The translations under genes were made by a program, and so were the position numbers. From an uncultured Gammaproteobacteria bacterium (lineage in GTDB: Bacteria > Pseudomonadota > Gammaproteobacteria > Pseudomonadales > Porticoccaceae), in assembly GCA_913058345.1 (NCBI GenBank), contig CAJXQR010000010.1, positions 1 to 64,000 on the forward strand: a DNA stretch of 64,000 nt, in the 5' to 3' direction. Position 1 is the first letter of the stretch. Each line of letters starts with the position of its first letter. The notes beneath the pieces were generated by a model. The model ran no database searches, was not told where the DNA came from, and worked only from the letters and a program-made list of their open reading frames with translations. Shown in pieces: positions 57,880-64,000 of this stretch.

Positions 57880-58629
57880 TCACGTCCCTTTATGAAGTAG
57901 CATTTTCTCAATCTTACCAATGGCGACACGCGGCTTGAGTTGCTTTGGGCAAAACGAAATGCAATTTAAAATAGTCTTACAGCGAAATACACTGAATGGA
58001 TCGTCAAGTTCTGACAGTCGTGCTTCTGTAGCTGTATCACGGGAATCAATAAGAAAACGGTAGGCATTTAATAGCCCAGCGGGGCCGACAAATTTATCGG
58101 GGTTCCACCACCAGGATGGACATTGTGTCGAACAACAGGCGCAGAGAATACACTCATAGAGCCCATCCAGTTTTGCCCTGTCCTCCGGCGACTGAAGCCT
58201 TTCTATAGCGGGTGGAGGTTCATCATTGATTAAATACGGCTTGATCCGCTCGTACTGTTTGAAGAACATCGTCATATCGACAACAAGGTCGCGTATCACC
58301 GGTAAGCCGGGTAAGGGGCGGATAACAATATCTGCACTCCCTCGGTTTGGCTGAACGGCTTGTCCAGAAGGCAGTTGGCCACCCTTGAGTAAGGTCGAAA
58401 TACTGGTAATGCAAGCCAGGCAATTTGATCCATTGACGTTCATACCATCAGAGCCACAAACCCCTTCGCGACAACTCCGCCGATACGTTAGGCTTGGGTC
58501 CTGTTCCTTTAGACGTTCCAGAACGTCTAGTAACATCATGTCCTCGCCGGGATGAAGCGTTAAGGTATAGTCTTGCATTCGAGGCGCTTCATCTTTTTCA
58601 GGCAGGTAACGGTAGATGCTGATTTTCAT
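57880..58629 (-). CDS. sdhB: Succinate dehydrogenase-type iron-sulfur subunit, isolated
   Basis: 249 residues, complete. N-terminal [2Fe-2S] domain with CREGVCGSDGMNVNGSNCLAC, and a C-terminal domain with CILCACCSTQCPSWWW and CKTILNCISFCPK for the [4Fe-4S] and [3Fe-4S] centres. All expected cysteines are present. SdhB is normally encoded in sdhCDAB; here there is no sdhA, sdhC or sdhD, and the gene follows sufE. It may be a second copy or a gene moved out of its operon. Confidence 0.88.
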   Translation of the reverse strand: MKISIYRYLPEKDEAPRMQDYTLTLHPGEDMMLLDVLERLKEQDPSLTYRRSCREGVCGSDGMNVNGSNCLACITSISTLLKGGQLPSGQAVQPNRGSADIVIRPLPGLPVIRDLVVDMTMFFKQYERIKPYLINDEPPPAIERLQSPEDRAKLDGLYECILCACCSTQCPSWWWNPDKFVGPAGLLNAYRFLIDSRDTATEARLSELDDPFSVFRCKTILNCISFCPKQLKPRVAIGKIEKMLLHKGT

Positions 58630-58652
58630 TATTTTTCACCGATGTTATCCGG

Positions 58653-59078
58653 TTAAAGATAATTATCCGCCAAAACAGCCGCAGCTATAGCTCTGATTTT
58701 CGCGACAATTGCACGCAGGCCATTGCCTCTTGTCATGCTCAGGTGACGCTCCAGGTCCAGCTGCTTGAAATAGCCGTCAATATCAAAATCGCTGATTTCC
58801 TTTGCCGTTTTATCATTGTAAGCCGCCAACACCAGGGCGAGTAGACCTCGGACAATATGGGCGTCACTATCAACGATAAAATGTAATTTTTCACCATTGA
58901 TCTGTGCGTCTAACCAAACGTTGCTCTGGCAGCCTTTCACCATGCGGCTGGGCGTATGCAAGGCCTCATCCATGGCGGGCAGTTCACGCCCCAGGTCGAT
59001 AATGTAACCGTAGCGGCTTTCCCAATCATCGAAGAAGGCCATATCGTCGAGAATATCTGCTGTCGTTAAGCTGCTCAT
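58653..59078 (-). CDS. sufE: SufE family sulfur acceptor
   Basis: 141 residues, the family length. The catalytic cysteine lies in MVKGCQSNVWLDA (about residue 51). It takes persulfide from SufS and passes it to the SufBCD scaffold. FDDWESRYGYIIDLGRELP near the start is typical. It lies between sufT and sdhB on the same strand. Confidence 0.94.
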   Translation of the reverse strand: MSSLTTADILDDMAFFDDWESRYGYIIDLGRELPAMDEALHTPSRMVKGCQSNVWLDAQINGEKLHFIVDSDAHIVRGLLALVLAAYNDKTAKEISDFDIDGYFKQLDLERHLSMTRGNGLRAIVAKIRAIAAAVLADNYL

Positions 59079-59108
59079 TGATCCTTCCTTAAATACTGCC
59101 CTCGGGCT

Positions 59109-59642
59109 TTAAAAAAATAGCCCGGCTTCAAGCTGTGCTTCTTCGCTCATCATCTCTTTTGACCACGGCGGATCGAAAACCAGTTCCACCTCCACCGCTT
59201 TAACATTGGGTACCTTACTTACTCGATATTGCACATCATTGACCAATACTGGCCCCATACCACACCCAGGTGCCGTCAGTGTCATTTTAATGCTGACCTT
59301 GCCCTGCTCCTGGTCAATGGCAATATCGTAAATTAGCCCCAGTTGTAAGAGGCTGATGGGGATTTCCGGATCGTAAATAGAGTCCAGTGTCTGCTCTATT
59401 TGCTCGCGACTGATGCTGCCGGAACCATCGTCCTTAAAATCAAGCAGGGTAGGCTGGAGGCCAACGGCGTCGGCGTCGGTACCATCAATCCGAAGCATTT
59501 TACCCTGCCAAATAACGGTATAATTGCCACCGAGATCCTGTACCACATTGATAAACACATCTTTCGGGATCATCACTGGCTCGCCTGAGGGCACCAGGCG
59601 CGACGGACATTCCCGCTGTGTGACAAGCATTCTTTGTTCCAT
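59109..59642 (-). CDS. sufT: Fe-S assembly protein SufT (DUF59 domain)
   Basis: 177 residues with AGGAG before the ATG. An N-terminal part (about 1-65) of the SufT type (VNVVQDLGGNYTVIW-like segment) is followed by a DUF59/MIP18 domain (about 80-165: DSIYDPEIPISLLQLGLIYD, TAPGCGMGPVLVNDV, ELVFDPPWSKEMMS). The DPE and the cysteine in APGCGM are typical. It assists Fe-S maturation. A 112-base gap separates it from sufS. Confidence 0.92.
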   Translation of the reverse strand: MEQRMLVTQRECPSRLVPSGEPVMIPKDVFINVVQDLGGNYTVIWQGKMLRIDGTDADAVGLQPTLLDFKDDGSGSISREQIEQTLDSIYDPEIPISLLQLGLIYDIAIDQEQGKVSIKMTLTAPGCGMGPVLVNDVQYRVSKVPNVKAVEVELVFDPPWSKEMMSEEAQLEAGLFF

Positions 59643-59754
59643 ATACTCCTAGCCTAAAATCGTTATCACCGTCGCGCTTAAACTCACTGCGGCATTGTTG
59701 AAATTATTCCGTACTACTTGGGGACATCATTGACTGCCATTCTGATCTTTGCGC

Positions 59755-60972
59755 TTATTGCAGCATGTTTTTGACTTTCTGTAAGCCGGAAAAAAGTATG
59801 TCGACTTCCGCTATCGTATTGTAAAGAGAGAACGATGCCCTTGCGGTTCCCGTAATGCCGTACCGTGCCATAAGCGGTTCGGCGCAATGGTGCCCAGTGC
59901 GAACAGCTATGCCTTGGCGATCTAGCATAAAACCGATGTCGGATGAATGGCTGCCTTCGATAATAAAACTCAAAATAGCAATTTTATGACTGGCGGAACC
60001 AATAATACGTAAACCCTCAAAGTCTTCTGCCTGTTCGGTGGCGCGTGCCAACAAGGCTGCTTCATGCTCTTGCAGAGCGGCCATATCGAGGCTGGAAAAC
60101 CAGTTCACAGCCGCCGCCATACCAATCGCACCCGCAATATGTGGCGTGCCCGCTTCAAACTTATAAGGCAAGGTGTTCCATTCGGCGTTTTGATAGCTGA
60201 CCGTGGCAATCATCTCACCGCCAGTCTTCCAGACGGGCCAGTCGGCCAGTAGTGCCTGCCGCCCCCACAAGACACCGATACCGGTAGGTCCAAATAATTT
60301 GTGCCCAGAAAAAGCATAAAAATCACAGCCGAGGTTTTGCACGTCTACCGAGCCGTGGGCTATACCTTGCGCGCCATCCACAAGCACCCACGCGCCTACC
60401 GCCTTGGCTTGTTGGCAAAGTTTTTTAACCGGGTTCACGGTGCCCAGGGCGTTCGAGACATGGGAAAAAGCCACCAGACGGGTTTTTTCTCCAAGCAGTG
60501 CCGTAAAGGCATCCTCCCGTAAGGCGCCACTGTCATCAACAGGCGCAATTTTCAATATCGCTCCGCTTCGCTGACAAGCTTGCTGCCAGGGCACTAAATT
60601 GGCGTGATGTTCCATTTCGGTGACCACAATCTCATCACCGGGATTTAAGTACTGCACCAAACCATTGGCAACCAGGTTGATGGCATCCGTCGTGCCACTG
60701 GTCCAGATCACCTCTTCCCGCGCGGAAGCATTAATAAACTGCGCAATCGTATCTCGGGCCGCTTCAAAGTGTCGGGTGGCCTCATCGGCTAATTGGTGCG
60801 CGCCACGATGCACATTTGAGTTGTACTGCGAGTAATAATTAGTCAGGGCGTCGATGACGCACTGGGGCTTTTGTGTGGTGGCGGCATTGTCGAGATAGAC
60901 GAGTGGGGCGCCATCGATTTCGCGTTGCAAAATGGGAAATTGAGCACGAATAGCATCAACATCAAAACTCAT
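59755..60972 (-). CDS. sufS: Cysteine desulfurase SufS
   Basis: 405 residues, PLP-dependent group II desulfurase. The lysine that binds PLP lies in AFSGHKLFGPTG, and the catalytic cysteine in RTGHHCAEPLM (about residue 363). It supplies persulfide sulfur with SufE. It overlaps sufD by 4 bases. Confidence 0.96.
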   Translation of the reverse strand: MSFDVDAIRAQFPILQREIDGAPLVYLDNAATTQKPQCVIDALTNYYSQYNSNVHRGAHQLADEATRHFEAARDTIAQFINASAREEVIWTSGTTDAINLVANGLVQYLNPGDEIVVTEMEHHANLVPWQQACQRSGAILKIAPVDDSGALREDAFTALLGEKTRLVAFSHVSNALGTVNPVKKLCQQAKAVGAWVLVDGAQGIAHGSVDVQNLGCDFYAFSGHKLFGPTGIGVLWGRQALLADWPVWKTGGEMIATVSYQNAEWNTLPYKFEAGTPHIAGAIGMAAAVNWFSSLDMAALQEHEAALLARATEQAEDFEGLRIIGSASHKIAILSFIIEGSHSSDIGFMLDRQGIAVRTGHHCAEPLMARYGITGTARASFSLYNTIAEVDILFSGLQKVKNMLQ

Positions 60973-62249
60973 TGAGTCGCCTCCTGTCCGCTGTGCTTAA
61001 TCTCGTTCATGCGGGTAAAGCGTCCACTGAGCTGTTGGCGTAACCAGTCCGCCAGCACGGCGTTGGGGATTTGATCAATCAGCTCATTGATAAAACCAAA
61101 ATTCAACATTAAATGTGCCTGTTCCAAACCAATGCCACGGGACCGCAGATAATAAAGTGCTAACTGATCAATTTCGGCAATGGTAGCGCCGTGTGCACAG
61201 CTGACGTCATCGGCATAAATTTCCAGCTCTGGTTTGACATCTACCTCTGCGTCACGTGACAGCAACAAGTTGCGATTATTCAGCTCGGCCGAGGTCTTTT
61301 GCGCATAGCGATGGATGTGGATTCGGCCATTGAATACCGCGCGCGCTTTATCCGCGACGATACCACGCACTCTTTCATCGCTTGTACCATTGGGGGCTGT
61401 GTGTTCAATGTTGCTGTGTAAATCAAAGTGCGTCTGTTTATCCAGTAGATAAATAGCATCCAGTTTGGCAAGGGTTCCTTCTCCCTGGTGAGAGATGTCG
61501 ACATCAATACGCGCTAAGTCGCTGCCATAACCGACAATCGTGCTGTTCAGAGTTGCCTGTGTATCCAGATTAAAATGGCTACCTCCAATCGTTAATGCCG
61601 CATCACTTTGTAAGGCCAGTCGGTAGTGTTCTAGCTCCGCTTTTGTTGCCAAACTGTATTCGGTGAAACTGGTATTAAAACTTTCCTGATTGCCAGCCAG
61701 GTGCTCAATGACCGTCACCCTGGCCCCCGCTCCGACACGTACCAGCGTACGGCAGTGGGCTTCATTGCCCGCCGTCATGGTTTGAGTAATGTGTATGGGG
61801 TGTTTGAGATCAACCTGGGGCGCAACATCAATGACAAGGCCGTTAGTCGCTAAGGTGTCGTTGATCAAACCAAACAGGTGTTGTTGGGGCTTTACGCCCG
61901 CAAACTGATCCAGCACCCAGGGTTGATGTTCATCGGGCACTTGCGCCAGCGGCATGATAGTCAGGCCTTCAGGCAAGTCTGCCGGAATACTTTGCAGCAC
62001 CCCATCGATAAAAACGAGATTGATGCTGTTAAGGCCTGAAATGGGGCTTACGTCGATGACGGGGGCTGGGCTACCATCACTAAAATCAAGCTGTTCCAGT
62101 TTTTTGAGTGATGTATATTTCCATGCCTCCGTTTGGCGCGTTGGCCAGTCGGTATCGCGTAACAAGGCGAGTGAGGCGGCCCGCTTTTCATGCAACCAAT
62201 CGTCAATTGCTTCCGCACGCGTCAGCGCATTGCCGAACCAGCTATTCAC
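60969..62249 (-). CDS. sufD: Fe-S scaffold subunit SufD
   Basis: 426 residues with the beta-helix core of the SufB/SufD family. The C-terminal segment GATIAEIDQLALYYLRSRGI holds the conserved histidine region (CAHGAT). It forms the SufBC2D scaffold. It overlaps both sufC and sufS by 4 bases, so the four genes are tightly coupled. Confidence 0.95.
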   Translation of the reverse strand: MNSWFGNALTRAEAIDDWLHEKRAASLALLRDTDWPTRQTEAWKYTSLKKLEQLDFSDGSPAPVIDVSPISGLNSINLVFIDGVLQSIPADLPEGLTIMPLAQVPDEHQPWVLDQFAGVKPQQHLFGLINDTLATNGLVIDVAPQVDLKHPIHITQTMTAGNEAHCRTLVRVGAGARVTVIEHLAGNQESFNTSFTEYSLATKAELEHYRLALQSDAALTIGGSHFNLDTQATLNSTIVGYGSDLARIDVDISHQGEGTLAKLDAIYLLDKQTHFDLHSNIEHTAPNGTSDERVRGIVADKARAVFNGRIHIHRYAQKTSAELNNRNLLLSRDAEVDVKPELEIYADDVSCAHGATIAEIDQLALYYLRSRGIGLEQAHLMLNFGFINELIDQIPNAVLADWLRQQLSGRFTRMNEIKHSGQEATQ

Positions 62250-63010
62250 AGACTTTTCTCCTCGCCGGGCTGTCGGGCTAGCCAGGCGTAGCCTTGTTCT
62301 TCCAGCTCAGGAGCCAGTGAGGGGCCACCACTTTTTATGATTTTGCCTTCTGACAGCACATGGACATAATCCGGTTTAAGGTAGTCGAGCAGACGCTGGT
62401 AGTGGGTTACCACAATAAAGCTGCGCTTGGCATCACGCTGACTGTTGACACAATCGGCGACTAATTTCAGTGCATCAATATCCAAGCCTGAATCGGTTTC
62501 ATCCAGAATACATAACTTGGGCTGCAGCATTAACATTTGCAGGATATCATTGCGCTTTTTTTCGCCGCCTGAAAAGCCTTCGTTAACACCACGTTTAAGA
62601 AACTCAGTGGGCAAACGCACTGCTTTACAGGCTTCTCGCGCGGCGCTTAAAAATTCCTTGGAGCTCATCAGTGGTTCACCCCGGGCCTCACGTTGAGCAT
62701 CTACCGCGGCTTTGAGAAACTCTAAATTGCTAACGCCGGGAATTTCCAAGGGGTATTGAAACGCCAGAAAAAGACCTGCAAGAGCCCTTTCTTCAATGTC
62801 CATTGTTAATAAATCAACACCCTCAAAAAGGATGCTCCCCTCCTCGACAATATACGCCTCACGGCCTGACAATACATAGCCGAGCGTACTTTTACCCGAA
62901 CCATTGGGCCCCATAATCGCGTGAACTTCACCGGGGTTTACCGTCAGGTCGAGACCCTTCAGTATGGTTTTACCCGCAATAGAGGCTTTTAAATTTTTAA
63001 TCGATAACAT
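62246..63010 (-). CDS. sufC: Fe-S assembly ATPase SufC
   Basis: 254 residues from the ATG at 63010 (AGGA upstream); a TTG at 63016 is possible. ABC-type ATPase with Walker A GPNGSGKSTLGY, signature FSGGEKKRNDI and Walker B LCILDETDSGLD. It drives structural change of the SufBC2D scaffold and is not a transporter. Confidence 0.96.
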   Translation of the reverse strand: MLSIKNLKASIAGKTILKGLDLTVNPGEVHAIMGPNGSGKSTLGYVLSGREAYIVEEGSILFEGVDLLTMDIEERALAGLFLAFQYPLEIPGVSNLEFLKAAVDAQREARGEPLMSSKEFLSAAREACKAVRLPTEFLKRGVNEGFSGGEKKRNDILQMLMLQPKLCILDETDSGLDIDALKLVADCVNSQRDAKRSFIVVTHYQRLLDYLKPDYVHVLSEGKIIKSGGPSLAPELEEQGYAWLARQPGEEKSL

Positions 63011-63022
63011 AATCAAACATCC

Positions 63023-64000
63023 TTACCCAACTGAGCCTTCGAGGCTAATTTCAAGTAGTTTCCCAGCTTCTACTGCGAATTCCATCGGCAATTGCTTAAA
63101 CACTTCTTTGCAAAAACCGTTCACAATCATCGATACGGCTTTTTCCGAGTTAATACCCCGCTGCTGGCAAAGGAACAGCTGATCGTCAGACACTTTTGAG
63201 GTGGTCGCTTCATGTTCCACAATCGCACTGGGGTTGCGACTTTCAATATAAGGGAAGGTATGCGCGCCACACTGATCACCAATTAACAGCGAGTCACATT
63301 GGGTATAGTTACGTGCCCCTTCCGCTGTCGGCATCATTTTCACCAGGCCACGATAGCTATTGTTACTCTGAGCCGCTGATATACCTTTAGAAATGATCGT
63401 TGAGCGGGTATTTTTGCCCAAATGAATCATTTTTGTGCCGGTATCCGCTTGCTGCCTGCCGCGAGTTAAAGCCACGGAATAAAATTCACCCACACTGTTA
63501 TCTCCGCGCAGAATACAGCTGGGGTATTTCCAGGTGATGGCCGAACCGGTTTCGACCTGAGTCCAGGACACCTTGGCATTTTTGTGGCACATCGCCCGCT
63601 TGGTGACAAAATTATAGATACCACCACGCCCCTGCTCATCGCCGGGATACCAGTTTTGAACAGTAGAATATTTGATTTGCGCATCGTCTAAGGCAACGAG
63701 TTCAACCACCGCTGCGTGTAGCTGGTTTTCATCGCGCTGTGGCGCGCTGCAGCCTTCAAGGTAACTGACATGGCTACCTTCATCGGCAATCACCAAGGTG
63801 CGTTCAAACTGGCCCGTGTTTTGTTCGTTGATACGGAAATAGGTGGATAACTCCATCGGGCAACGCACCCCTTTGGGCACATAGACAAAAGAGCCATCGG
63901 TAAATACGGCACTGTTCAGCGCGGCATAATAGTTATCAGTACGCGGCACCACACTGCCCAGGTACTTCTGCACTAATTCCGGATATTCCTTAATGGCTTC
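63023..64000 (-). CDS. sufB: Fe-S scaffold subunit SufB (N-terminal part outside the window)
   Basis: The C-terminal 325 residues are present; the frame continues to the window end without a start. Visible parts are [25 protein letters not shown] and SNNSYRGLV, then [16 protein letters not shown] with the cysteine thought to accept sulfur, and the C-terminal [15 protein letters not shown]. It is the main scaffold protein. First visible gene of the suf cluster; an upstream regulator such as iscR would lie beyond the window. Confidence 0.96.
   Translation of the reverse strand, partial: EAIKEYPELVQKYLGSVVPRTDNYYAALNSAVFTDGSFVYVPKGVRCPMELSTYFRINEQNTGQFERTLVIADEGSHVSYLEGCSAPQRDENQLHAAVVELVALDDAQIKYSTVQNWYPGDEQGRGGIYNFVTKRAMCHKNAKVSWTQVETGSAITWKYPSCILRGDNSVGEFYSVALTRGRQQADTGTKMIHLGKNTRSTIISKGISAAQSNNSYRGLVKMMPTAEGARNYTQCDSLLIGDQCGAHTFPYIESRNPSAIVEHEATTSKVSDDQLFLCQQRGINSEKAVSMIVNGFCKEVFKQLPMEFAVEAGKLLEISLEGSVG

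Overview
The window looks like a chromosomal segment of an aerobic marine gammaproteobacterium, of the Pseudomonas/Cellvibrio/Marinobacter type. This rests on gene order and content, not on any database search. It carries both sodium-linked respiratory complexes of marine Gammaproteobacteria (NQR and RNF), a methylcitrate cycle of the AcnD/PrpF type, and gene orders I recall from Pseudomonas: lolCDE near nqrABCDEF-gap-mfd-csiV, and dcd-mrp-metG near rnfABCDGE. No rRNA or tRNA gene, CRISPR array or prophage was seen.

Layout. (1) 1-1975 is an integron: an IntI-type integrase with a LexA box at its promoter, an attI-side region with five copies of a 16-bp palindrome, one GNAT acetyltransferase cassette with its attC, and at the window edge a partial reading frame that may be an insertion sequence. 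(2) 1976-4614 is a scarred region. It holds a decayed copy of the 3' end of prpF, a secreted TPR protein, and gene remnants around a C10G7 tract. (3) 4615-11558 is the propionate operon gntR-prpB-prpC-acnD-prpF, read on the minus strand, with two palindromic operators upstream of gntR. (4) 11785-16122 holds a DUF2062 protein, the lipoprotein exporter lolC-lolD-lolE and a small periplasmic protein. (5) 16149-23281 is nqrABCDEF with its maturation genes apbE and nqrM. (6) 23501-30291 holds gap (long form), mfd, a CsiV-like gene and a UPF0114 membrane protein. (7) 30344-32866 is moaA-moaB-moaC-moaD behind a probable molybdenum-cofactor riboswitch. (8) 33174-36912 is an accessory group: methyltransferase, hormone-sensitive-lipase-type esterase and Baeyer-Villiger-type monooxygenase. 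(9) 37518-41755 holds a stand-alone modC and a compact operon of two DUF1538 membrane proteins, a PII-like protein and a CBS protein, then an unknown membrane protein. (10) 42230-51969 holds dcd, mrp, metG and rnfABCDGE. (11) 52017-57836 holds phhB, an unknown exported protein, ppsA and a diguanylate cyclase. (12) 57880-64000 is the minus-strand suf cluster (sufB partial, sufC, sufD, sufS, sufT, sufE) ending in an isolated sdhB.

The genes share several themes. NQR, RNF and the DUF1538 pair are all expected to handle Na+ (or other cations) across the inner membrane. NQR and RNF both need covalent FMN from ApbE. The suf cluster, SufT and Mrp supply Fe-S clusters to RnfB, RnfC, AcnD, MoaA and SdhB. 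Molybdenum handling (moaABCD, riboswitch, modC) is split into two places, with moaE, modA and modB not seen here. The least described parts are the palindrome cluster beside the integron integrase and the DUF1538-DUF1538-PII-CBS operon.
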